From Chloroflexota bacterium (lineage in GTDB: Bacteria; Chloroflexota; Dehalococcoidia; UBA3495): a stretch of DNA of 11,095 bases. A program made the position numbers and the translations under genes. The notes beneath the pieces are model-generated. The model saw only the letters and a program-made list of their open reading frames with translations, was not told where the DNA came from and did not search any database. Shown here in pieces: positions 5,295-11,095 of this stretch (position 1 is its first letter; every line of letters starts with the position of its first letter). The DNA is taken from contig JACZXN010000025.1 in NCBI GenBank assembly GCA_022571575.1, forward strand, positions 1-11,095, written 5' to 3'.

Positions 5295-6749
5295 TCAGTT
5301 ATCCGATTCCAAGAAATCCCGGACGCGCTGCCTGAAGGGTTCTTTATCGTAGTTGTTGAACAACATGGTGGCGTTGCGCACCGCGTTGCCGCCGAACATC
5401 CGCTCGTATAATACCTGACGGCCGCTGAAGGCGCTGCAGGCAACGTCCCACGCCAGGTGGAACAGGCGGGCCCGGTCGCGGGCGTTGGTGGTGTCGGTGG
5501 ACAGATACTGTTCGATTTCCCCGGCCAGAGGGGTATCGAAGTCGGCTTCGGCGGGGGCAGCCAATAGACTGCTGGTCCCCAAAAGCTGAATAATCTCAAT
5601 CATCCTGGGGTAGGCCGTTCGGCCGAACAGGGTGCGGCCTGCCTGAAGGGGCGCCATCGCCGGGGACATGACGCCATACTGGTTGGGAGCGGCGTCCGCC
5701 TCGGCTGCCCGGAGACAAGCCCTCATCAAATCCTTCTGGGTGATTAGCTCAGCCACCTGCTCCTGCACGTGGGGAATAGTGCCCGAACCCAGGGTCTCCA
5801 CGATCAGGTCCGCCAGCCCCAGGATAAACTCGGCCTTCACCACGCACCGGGTCAAGACTTGGTGTCCGGTGTGGGCATTTGACTGAGTGCCCGCGGCGTA
5901 GTTGTTACACAGCTCCACGTTCCCCAGTAAAAAGACCCGCTCCCAGGGCACATGTACGTTGTCGAAGAATACCGTGGCGTCCATCTCGTCGAACCGGGAG
6001 CCCAGCGGATGGTCGAAGTGGGACCGGCCGAGGTCGAGACTCTCCCGGCAAAGGAACTTCAGGCCGGGAGTGTCGCAGGGGATGGAGAACGAAAACGAGT
6101 GTTTGGAGGCATCTTCGCCCAAGCGGTGGCTGGCCACCGGGTATACCGCGATCTCGTCGGAGATCGGCCCCAGAGTCGCCAGCACCTTGCTGCCCCGCAC
6201 CACGATCCCGGCGTCATTCTCGTCCACCACCGTCAACGCTACTTGATCACTGAGCACGGTGGCGGCGGCTGGCGAACGGCTGCGTTGCAGGTTCACCAGG
6301 GAATGGGTCAGCGTAAGGTCATTTTCGCGGATGAACTCATAGTAGTTGATCACGTTTTCCTTGAACTCGGGGCGGTCCTGGCCGAAATAGTCCGCCGCCC
6401 CGGACCATGCGGAAAAGATGACGTTCAGGAAGTCCGGCGAGCGGCCCATCATGCCGCAACTGGCCCAGGCCCAGCGCTCCATCATGCTGCGCCGCCGCAC
6501 CAGGTCTTCGATGGTTTCGGGAATCAAGAAGGAGAGGCCCACCGGTTGGCCGGTGGTGGGGGAGGGGTAGGTCATCTCCTCCAACAGCGCCGGGTCGTTC
6601 TGCATGTCGTAAAGGGCCGCCACCGACTTGATGCCGTTGCGAAAGGCGGGGTGGGCGGTTACGTCCGTTACGCGCTCGCCATCGATCCACACTTCCCGGG
6701 GGCGCTCTTTAAGCCCAAGAATATATTCTTTTCCGGTTCGTGCTGGCAT
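5295..6749 (-). CDS. HpaB-family flavin-dependent (4-hydroxyphenylacetate 3-hydroxylase-like) monooxygenase
   Basis: This 484-residue protein is close to the usual HpaB length. Family marks run in order: TGKEYILGLKERPREVWIDG (5-24), DVTAHPAFRNG (29-39), MMGRSPDFLN (100-109), LTLTHSLVNLQRSRSP (145-160), KVLATLGPISDEIAV (188-202), HPLGSRFDEMDATVFFDNV (247-265) and GTSSLLAAPAEADFDTP (391-407). By comparison with Thermus HpaB, Arg103 and His149 occupy the phenol-binding positions, while the expected tyrosine is Phe107. The reaction would be ortho-hydroxylation of a phenolic substrate using FADH2 supplied by a separate reductase, which is not in this window. It starts at ATG 6749 after GGAGAG, downstream of a good sigma-70-like promoter. 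It leads the transcript that continues into the VOC gene and perhaps the hydrolase. Some members of this superfamily are radical dehydratases (4-hydroxybutyryl-CoA dehydratase), but their cluster cysteines are not apparent here. The natural substrate is unknown. Confidence 0.9.
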   Translation of the reverse strand: MPARTGKEYILGLKERPREVWIDGERVTDVTAHPAFRNGIKSVAALYDMQNDPALLEEMTYPSPTTGQPVGLSFLIPETIEDLVRRRSMMERWAWASCGMMGRSPDFLNVIFSAWSGAADYFGQDRPEFKENVINYYEFIRENDLTLTHSLVNLQRSRSPAAATVLSDQVALTVVDENDAGIVVRGSKVLATLGPISDEIAVYPVASHRLGEDASKHSFSFSIPCDTPGLKFLCRESLDLGRSHFDHPLGSRFDEMDATVFFDNVHVPWERVFLLGNVELCNNYAAGTQSNAHTGHQVLTRCVVKAEFILGLADLIVETLGSGTIPHVQEQVAELITQKDLMRACLRAAEADAAPNQYGVMSPAMAPLQAGRTLFGRTAYPRMIEIIQLLGTSSLLAAPAEADFDTPLAGEIEQYLSTDTTNARDRARLFHLAWDVACSAFSGRQVLYERMFGGNAVRNATMLFNNYDKEPFRQRVRDFLESDN

Positions 6750-6774
6750 CTCGTTCTCTCCTTCAATAACGCTG

Positions 6775-6856
6775 ATTGATATCGCCGTTGGCGATCAATA
6801 CCGGTGGAGATCGCTTATTGGTGAGCGCTCTACGTAGACTAAACGGGCCTCGGCCC
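6775..6856 (-). promoter_or_regulatory. Leader of the HpaB-like operon with several dyads
   Basis: Between the proposed transcription start and the ATG at 6749 the leader of about 119 bases carries a run of dyad symmetries. ATTGAT plus CGCC (6775-6780, 6783-6786) pairs with GGCG plus ATCAAT (6790-6799) around GTT, with a two-base bulge. GAGCGCTC (6823-6830) and CTACGTAG (6830-6837) are perfect 8-bp palindromes sharing one base. GGGCC/GGCCC (6845-6849, 6852-6856) is a fourth. These could be repressor operators or RNA hairpins; no known operator consensus was recognised. Confidence 0.45.
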
Positions 6857-6874
6857 ACCGCCTGAGATGGGCAG

Positions 6875-6903
6875 ACGATAGCAACCGCCGCCAGCCCTGT
6901 CAA
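6875..6903 (-). promoter_or_regulatory. Sigma-70-like promoter of the HpaB-like operon
   Basis: Read on the minus strand, a perfect TTGACA (-35, at 6898-6903) is separated by 17 bases from TATCGT (-10, at 6875-6880, four of six matches to TATAAT). Transcription would start near 6868, leaving a leader of roughly 120 bases. The promoter lies between the SMP-30-like gene and the HpaB-like gene, so the latter can be expressed on its own. Confidence 0.65.
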
Positions 6904-7011
6904 TTTTCAAAGCCAGTAATCCGCATCTGTTACGCTTCGGTGTCACCATCGGCTATGCGACGGTTCCGACGGCCCACCCGATGGATTGCCACGGCCGGCG
7001 TTGGGTTGACC

Positions 7012-7908
7012 CTACGCTGGGTACAAGACCGACCCTCGCAGCCCAGTGTTGGATACCCGGAATAGATGGCCCCCATGGGTGGTTACGTAGAGTGTGTCCA
7101 GTCCGCGGCCACCGAAGGCGCAGTTGGTCGGCCAATCAACGGGCACCGGGTGGGTCTCCAATACCCGGCCCGAAGGGGAGAAAACGTAGACCATCGGTCC
7201 CGGCCCGGCCTGCCGCCAACCGCCGCAGGCGATGATGTTTCCCTCGGTGTCCAGGCACATGCCGTCCAGTCCCCGGTGCACCCCACGGAAGTCCTCTCCA
7301 AAGACATGCAACACCGTGAATTCCCCCAGGGTGTCGTCGTCCCGGAGGGGATAGGCGCGGAGGTCCCGGATCCCCTGGTAGTCGCTCTGGATCAGGTAGA
7401 GCGTGCGCTCGTCAGCGGACATGAGGAGCCCATTGGGCGCTGAAGTCCCGTGGGTCATGCGGTTCAGGGTCCAACCGCCTTCCGCTTGCGGGTCGGGGTC
7501 CAGCCGCAAAACCGAGCTATGGTCAAGTTCCCTCTCGTCATTGGGGATCCGGCCGTTGGGGTCGGTGAACCAGATGCGTCCCTTCCGGTCGATGGCCAGG
7601 TCGTTGGGAGTGTTATGGCGGTTTCCCTCCAGAAGGTGGGGGAGGGCGGCGCTGGTCCCGTCGGGATCAAAGCGCAGGATGCACCGCCCCCCGCCGGAGC
7701 ACCCGTAGAGGCGGCCCTCGGCATCGAACATGAGGCCATTGGTCCCGTTGGTCCCCGACCGGTGCTCGGTGCACTGGCCGGTTTCTGGGTCGTACCGCAT
7801 GATCCGGCTGTTGGGGATATCGGTGAACAGCATGGCCTGGCCGTCCCACGCTGGGCCCTCGGACGTTCCCCCGTAGGGTCCGGCGACCAGTTCAAATTCC
7901 CAACTCAT
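7012..7908 (-). CDS. SMP-30/gluconolactonase (LRE) family protein
   Basis: This 298-residue protein is a six-bladed beta-propeller of the SMP-30/gluconolactonase family. The residues that hold the divalent metal in the family are present: Glu17 in TSEGPAWDG (15-23), Asn102 in NTPNDLAIDRKG (99-110), Asn159 in TSAPNGLLMS (155-164) and Asp215 in HRGLDGMCLDTEGN (211-224). Repeated blade segments such as SRIMRYDPETG, GRIWFTDPNG and NGLMFDAEGRLYG fit the propeller. Such enzymes hydrolyse sugar lactones or other lactones and a few act on organophosphates. No signal peptide is visible, so it is probably cytosolic. It starts at ATG 7908, four bases after GGAGGGAATC begins to clear the site. The gene lies 263 bp before the HpaB-like gene on the same strand but has no visible promoter link to it. 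A lactone intermediate in the neighbouring pathway is a reasonable but unproven substrate. Confidence 0.9.
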   Translation of the reverse strand: MSWEFELVAGPYGGTSEGPAWDGQAMLFTDIPNSRIMRYDPETGQCTEHRSGTNGTNGLMFDAEGRLYGCSGGGRCILRFDPDGTSAALPHLLEGNRHNTPNDLAIDRKGRIWFTDPNGRIPNDERELDHSSVLRLDPDPQAEGGWTLNRMTHGTSAPNGLLMSADERTLYLIQSDYQGIRDLRAYPLRDDDTLGEFTVLHVFGEDFRGVHRGLDGMCLDTEGNIIACGGWRQAGPGPMVYVFSPSGRVLETHPVPVDWPTNCAFGGRGLDTLYVTTHGGHLFRVSNTGLRGSVLYPA

Positions 7909-8372
7909 GATTCCCTCCGTTGCTCAGTGGTGTTTCCGCCGGTGGGTGGTGGAAATATCTCACATTGGGGAGTTTTGGGGACCCAAGGCATTGATTCAAA
8001 GACGTTCTTTCCGGAGTCGGTCCCGGTTCGCGGCCCACCCCGACGCCCGGAATTATGCCACCCAACCGCCTGCCAGAACAACCGGCGGAAATTGCAGCCG
8101 GGGGATTCGCGGTGCCGGCCTACGAGTCGCGGAGGGATGTCCACCATCATGGATAACGTCATTCACGCGTAGGGGCATCCCGATACCATCGGGACCTTCG
8201 TCCGATCAGTAGGGGCGGGTCTGTGACCCGCCCTGGTCCATATCAGGCAACGTCATCGACGAAATGTTGGGCCGTCCTGGAACTCCCCATCTGGCGATAT
8301 CCCCTTTCCAGCGGCGAAGGCCTGGCCAGAAATCTGGAAAGCAGGCGGGCAGGTAGATAGGAAGGAGGCCGG
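7909..8372. other. 464-bp region without a convincing gene
   Basis: This gap separates the radical SAM gene from the SMP-30-like gene, both on the minus strand. Open frames exist on both strands (for example 7907-8212 plus and 7905-8162 minus), but their predicted products are low-complexity, rich in Arg, Pro and Gly, and match no known family. The part near 7909-8000 should hold the SMP-30 gene's promoter, though no clear -35/-10 pair was found. The part near 8170-8233 holds two hairpins described separately. The rest shows nothing recognisable and could be a decayed gene. Confidence 0.6.
8170..8233. repeat. Two TAGGGGC-led hairpins (REP/MITE-like)
   Basis: TAGGGGC occurs at 8170-8176 and 8210-8216, exactly 40 bp apart, each leading into a tight hairpin. 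Hairpin 1: TCCCGAT (8178-8184), loop ACC, ATCGGGA (8188-8194). Hairpin 2: GGGCGGGTC (8213-8221), loop TGT, GACCCGCCC (8225-8233). Both stems are perfect with three-base loops. Short GTAGGGGCGGG...CCCGCC palindromes are common extragenic repeats in some environmental bacterial genomes. They may serve as bidirectional terminators or be remnants of a non-autonomous element. Confidence 0.65.
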
Positions 8373-9890
8373 CTAGACCGGAACGGCAGCCCGCAGTTGG
8401 GGGGTGCGCTCCTCCCTCGAAAGGAGGGACGCGTACGAGCCCAGCAGGCGCTCGAATTCGTGGTGGTAAAACTCCGGTAACTCGGCCGAACCGCCCTCGT
8501 GGAATTCGCGGAACTGCCGGTCGGTGGTCAAACATTTCAGGATCCTGCGAAACTGGCCGATGCCCTCTTTAACGCGAAGGGTGCGCACGGTGTACAGCAA
8601 TCGCAGGGTCTGGCTGCTGGTCGTGCCCAGCCGCCGCCACAGGAACCGGCGGTTGGAGTAATGCAGAAGCATGTCCAGCAGTCCTTCGTAGTAGGTGACC
8701 GGGTCGTAGTTCTTCAGGGTCGTGACCAGATACGGGAAGTAGTAGAAGGAGAACGGCATGGCCTCCAGGATTCGCCCCTGTTCCAGGTAATCGTCGTGCA
8801 AGGGCGTGCCGCCAAATGGCACTGGGATGTTAAGCACCGGCCAGGCGAACGGCGTCAGAGACATGAACTCCTTGGTCAACTCCACCGGCTCGTCGCCGGA
8901 ATCGGTGTCAAGACCGAAGATGAAGTTGACCTGGATCCCCGAAACGTACGAGTGAAGCAGTTCCAGATGCTCGGCCACCGCCCGTACTTTCTCGGTCCCG
9001 GTCTTGCTTCCCACCCCGGCTTTGTTCGAGTAATCGGTCCAAGACTCCACGCCGGGCGCAACGAAGAAGCAGTTGGTGTCGCGCAGCCGCTCCAGGCGCG
9101 GCCCTTTAAGTATGGACAGCGAACTCTCCATGACATATGGATTCCGCCGGCCCTGAGGCACCCGTTCCAAGACCTCCATGGTCTTTTCGAACTGCACCGC
9201 GAAATTGGGGTCTTGAAAGGAGATTTTCACCCCTGGATAGGACGCGGACATGTACTTGAGGTCGGCCTCAAGTTGGTCCGGAGGCATCACCGAGTAGGGG
9301 TTGTCCCAGTCGGTGCAGAAATTGCAGGTGTAGGGGCAACCCAGGCTGGCCAGCAACGGGACCATGGTGGCGAAATAGGGCCTTGTGCCCCGCAGGAAGC
9401 TGGCGGTCCGCACATCGGGCATCCGCTCTTCCAGGCTGGGAAGTAACGTCAGGGGTTTTCCGCTGGAGATGATGGAATGGAGCTCGTAGTGGCCTCCCAG
9501 AATATCGGCCACCAGTTCCCGGTCGCACTGAGTGACCACCAGATCGAAGAACCGCAGGCAGTCTAGAGGGAAGGACTTGGCGTGGGGGCCTCCGATGACG
9601 GTGATCGTCCCCTCGCGCCGGTAGAGCTTGGCCAGGGCGTAGCTGAGGGCGCAGTCCTTGGTGTAGACCGACACGAACACCAGGTCCAGGTCGGCGGGCA
9701 GCTTGCGTTTTGGATCGCCCATCCCATAGAAGGTCGCATAGTAAACCTGGTGCCCCAATTGCCGGGCCCAAACGGCCACGGCCTGGGGCATGATGCTGGC
9801 ATACTGCTTGGTCGTGAGGAAGCCCTCTACAGTCTGCCGCATGGTGGGCGAACACCCCCCGGCCAGCAGCTCTATGACGCCTATCTTCAA
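8373..9890 (-). CDS. B12-binding-domain radical SAM protein
   Basis: This 505-residue protein has an N-terminal cobalamin-binding-like Rossmann domain (about 1-140, with DLDLVFVSVYTKD at 67-79 and VIGGPHAKSFP at 98-108). A radical SAM barrel follows (about 175-390), whose GCPYTCNFC motif gives the cluster ligands Cys185, Cys189 and Cys192. A C-terminal helical region (about 395-490) has no assigned role. The DxHxxG motif that binds cobalamin base-off is absent, as in many class B methylases, so cobalamin binding is not assured. The start is TTG at 9888-9890, preceded by GGAG. An in-frame TGA lies upstream with no ATG or GTG between, and the first ATG (Met17) would cut off the first strand MKIGVIELLAGG. 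Members catalyse methylations, ring rearrangements or other radical steps on natural products, lipids or hopanoids; this one's substrate is unknown. It stands divergent to the TPP enzyme gene. Confidence 0.88.
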   Translation of the reverse strand: MKIGVIELLAGGCSPTMRQTVEGFLTTKQYASIMPQAVAVWARQLGHQVYYATFYGMGDPKRKLPADLDLVFVSVYTKDCALSYALAKLYRREGTITVIGGPHAKSFPLDCLRFFDLVVTQCDRELVADILGGHYELHSIISSGKPLTLLPSLEERMPDVRTASFLRGTRPYFATMVPLLASLGCPYTCNFCTDWDNPYSVMPPDQLEADLKYMSASYPGVKISFQDPNFAVQFEKTMEVLERVPQGRRNPYVMESSLSILKGPRLERLRDTNCFFVAPGVESWTDYSNKAGVGSKTGTEKVRAVAEHLELLHSYVSGIQVNFIFGLDTDSGDEPVELTKEFMSLTPFAWPVLNIPVPFGGTPLHDDYLEQGRILEAMPFSFYYFPYLVTTLKNYDPVTYYEGLLDMLLHYSNRRFLWRRLGTTSSQTLRLLYTVRTLRVKEGIGQFRRILKCLTTDRQFREFHEGGSAELPEFYHHEFERLLGSYASLLSREERTPQLRAAVPV

Positions 9891-10218
9891 ACCGGCTCCG
9901 GGCCGACGACTGTTTCCACTTGTGTTCCTACCTCAACCGTAGCTTGACCGGCTTTCCACCATGCCCAGCGCACCCCTTCAGGTGGATGGGCCCGGGGTAC
10001 GTTCCGCTAAACAGAAACAAGCATACCGGCGCCGGACGGAACTGACAATGCTGGGGCGCCGCCGGGCGTTGCGATTTTGGCGCCGGGCCCGTGACCGATT
10101 GACTCGGTCCCGTCGAATCCAATATCGTCGTGTATGCAGCTCGTGCGCGGTAAAGATGAGCGGCATGGCCCAGCCCCGGACGGCGTGGCTCAAAATAAAT
10201 TTCGAAAGGAACTGAACT
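9891..10218. other. Divergent intergenic region
   Basis: This 328-bp region lies between the radical SAM gene (minus) and the TPP enzyme gene (plus) and should hold both promoters. The plus-strand promoter is listed separately. On the minus strand no clear promoter is seen. It contains the 10-bp palindrome CCGGCGCCGG (10026-10035) and further GGCGCC copies near 10052-10085. An 84-codon frame at 9961-10215 gives only an Arg-rich, unfamiliar product and overlaps the promoter, so it is not annotated. Confidence 0.6.
10093..10128 (+). promoter_or_regulatory. Sigma-70-like promoter with an operator-like dyad on the -35 box
   Basis: TTGACT (10099-10104) and TATCGT (10123-10128) are 18 bases apart, giving a start near 10135 and a leader of about 84 bases. 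The -35 box sits inside an inverted repeat, GACCGA (10093-10098), TTGAC, TCGGTC (10104-10109), so a protein bound there would block polymerase. The -10 hexamer is the same TATCGT as in the promoter at 6875-6903. Confidence 0.55.
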
Positions 10219-11095
10219 ATGAACGTAACCGAAGCAGTGGCCCGCATATTAAAGCTTGAGGGCACCGAGTGGATATCGTGTTTCCCTTCCAACTTGCTCA
10301 TCGAAGCAGTCGCCAAGGAAGGCATCCGGACCATCATGTTCCGACATGAGCGGGGGGCCATCATGGCCGCCGACGGATACAGCCGCATGAATGACCGGGA
10401 GAAGTTTGGCGTGGTCATCACGCAGGGTGGACCCGGCTCGGAAAATTCCATGGGCGGTATCGCCCAGGCGTTCGGCGACAATATTCCCATCCTGTACCTG
10501 CCCGGCGGACCGGCGCTCGGCCAATACGCCGTCCGCCCCAATTTCTCGCCCGTGCGCACCTTTCAGACTGTCTCCAAATACGGCGAGGTCATAGTTCAAG
10601 CCGACCAAGTCGCCGATGTCATGCGGCGCGCGTTCCACAATCTCCGCAACGGACGGCCCGGCCCGGTGATCGTCGAGATACCCTCTGACGTGGGCAACCA
10701 AGAAGTCCCCGAAGAGGCGTTGAACTATCATCCGCCAAAGAGGTCTCCCCAATCGCCGGCCGCCGGAGACATCAAGGACGCCGTCAGACTGTTGCTCAAC
10801 GCCAACAAGCCCGTGATCTGGTCGGGCATGGGCGTGCTGATGTCCAAAGCCACCGAAGAGCTCCGGGAACTGGCCGAGCTTACCGAGATACCGGTGTACA
10901 GCACGATGCCCGGCAAGTCGTCCTTCGACGACCGCCATCCGCTGGCCCTGGGCGCCGGAAGCAGCGCCACCTCGCTGCCGGCGCGGACCTGGCTTCAGGA
11001 ATCGGACGTGCTATTCGCCGTCGGCTCCAGCATGACGCGGACCAGCTACGGCCAACCGATCCCCGGCGGGAAGGTCATCATTCACAACACGGAGA
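10219..11095 (+). CDS. Thiamine-diphosphate-dependent enzyme (acetolactate synthase-like), N-terminal part
   Basis: The gene runs off the window after 292 codons, so only about half of the expected 550 or so residues are seen. It starts at ATG 10219, eight bases after AAGGA (10206-10210). Residues 1 to about 170 form the N-terminal TPP-binding (pyrimidine) domain of the acetolactate synthase/benzoylformate decarboxylase/oxalyl-CoA decarboxylase superfamily. Glu44 in FRHERGAIMAADGYSR (41-56) is the glutamate that activates the cofactor. ITQGGPGSENSMGGIAQAF (67-85) matches the usual GPG-N-GI-A segment and RPGPVIVEIPSDV (146-158) the end of the domain. The central domain starts near residue 185 (NKPVIWSGMGVLMSKATEEL). 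The C-terminal diphosphate-binding motif is outside the window. The variants ITQGGPGSEN and FPSNLLIEAV suggest a subgroup other than true acetolactate synthase, so no reaction is assigned. Confidence 0.9.
   Translation, partial: MNVTEAVARILKLEGTEWISCFPSNLLIEAVAKEGIRTIMFRHERGAIMAADGYSRMNDREKFGVVITQGGPGSENSMGGIAQAFGDNIPILYLPGGPALGQYAVRPNFSPVRTFQTVSKYGEVIVQADQVADVMRRAFHNLRNGRPGPVIVEIPSDVGNQEVPEEALNYHPPKRSPQSPAAGDIKDAVRLLLNANKPVIWSGMGVLMSKATEELRELAELTEIPVYSTMPGKSSFDDRHPLALGAGSSATSLPARTWLQESDVLFAVGSSMTRTSYGQPIPGGKVIIHNTE

Noticed and set aside
5279..5599. In-frame upstream extension of the VOC gene
   Set aside because: It would overlap the HpaB-like gene out of frame with a Pro/Ser/Thr-rich, non-VOC sequence, whereas ATG 5278 has an AGGAGG site and begins just before the first VOC strand.
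5952..6779. 275-codon plus-strand frame opposite the HpaB-like gene
   Set aside because: It is antisense to a gene with secure motifs and its product has no recognisable domain.
7450..8172. 240-codon plus-strand frame over the SMP-30-like gene and the following gap
   Set aside because: Most of it is antisense to the lactonase, and the part in the gap shows no domain or ribosome binding site.
8499..9446. 315-codon plus-strand frame opposite the radical SAM gene
   Set aside because: It is antisense to the CxxxCxxC-bearing gene; its composition (Gly, Arg, His, Val rich) is typical of a shadow frame.
9961..10215. 84-codon Arg-rich plus-strand frame ending just before the TPP gene
   Set aside because: It covers the proposed promoter and has no family match; the Arg content fits translation of GC-rich intergenic DNA.

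Overview
This is a GC-rich, gene-dense stretch of bacterial DNA. It carries the end of a bleomycin-hydrolase-like peptidase, two HpaB-type flavin monooxygenase paralogs, a glyoxalase-fold (VOC) putative dioxygenase, an alpha/beta hydrolase, an SMP-30-type lactonase, a cobalamin-domain radical SAM protein and the start of a thiamine-diphosphate (TPP) enzyme. No rRNA, tRNA, CRISPR array, phage gene or transposase was seen. Shine-Dalgarno sites are clear (AGGAGG/GGAGG types) and two sigma-70-like promoters are recognisable. The gene mix and the TAGGGGC-led hairpins would fit an environmental heterotroph such as a Chloroflexota (SAR202/Dehalococcoidia-like) lineage. That placement is a guess from gene content, not a demonstrated assignment.

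Layout. Plus strand, 1-3757: the 3' end of a C1B cysteine aminopeptidase, followed by three tandem 16-bp repeats; a stand-alone galactose-binding-like (GH2 sugar-binding type) domain protein; a protein made of two dimeric alpha/beta-barrel (EthD-like) repeats; a divergent HpaB-family protein whose substrate-site residues are altered; and a small cupin. Minus strand, 3803-7908, read from right to left: an SMP-30/gluconolactonase-like protein, a second and more canonical HpaB-family monooxygenase, a VOC protein with an intact H/H/E metal triad, and an alpha/beta hydrolase. The two blocks converge at about 3757-3803. To the right, a 464-bp gap without a gene holds two hairpins. A radical SAM protein (minus, 8373-9890, TTG start) then stands back to back with a TPP enzyme (plus, from 10219, cut by the window end).

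How the genes may work together. The minus-strand set hydroxylase, extradiol-type dioxygenase, alpha/beta hydrolase matches the order of reactions in meta-cleavage of an aromatic ring: ortho-hydroxylation to a catechol, ring opening, and C-C bond hydrolysis. A lactonase and cupin/EthD-like accessory proteins lie close by. This is inferred from family membership; the substrate cannot be read from the sequence, and no HpaC-type flavin reductase is present in the window. The plus-strand HpaB paralog lacks the arginine and histidine expected at the phenol-binding site and probably does something else. The radical SAM and TPP genes have no obvious functional link to this set.
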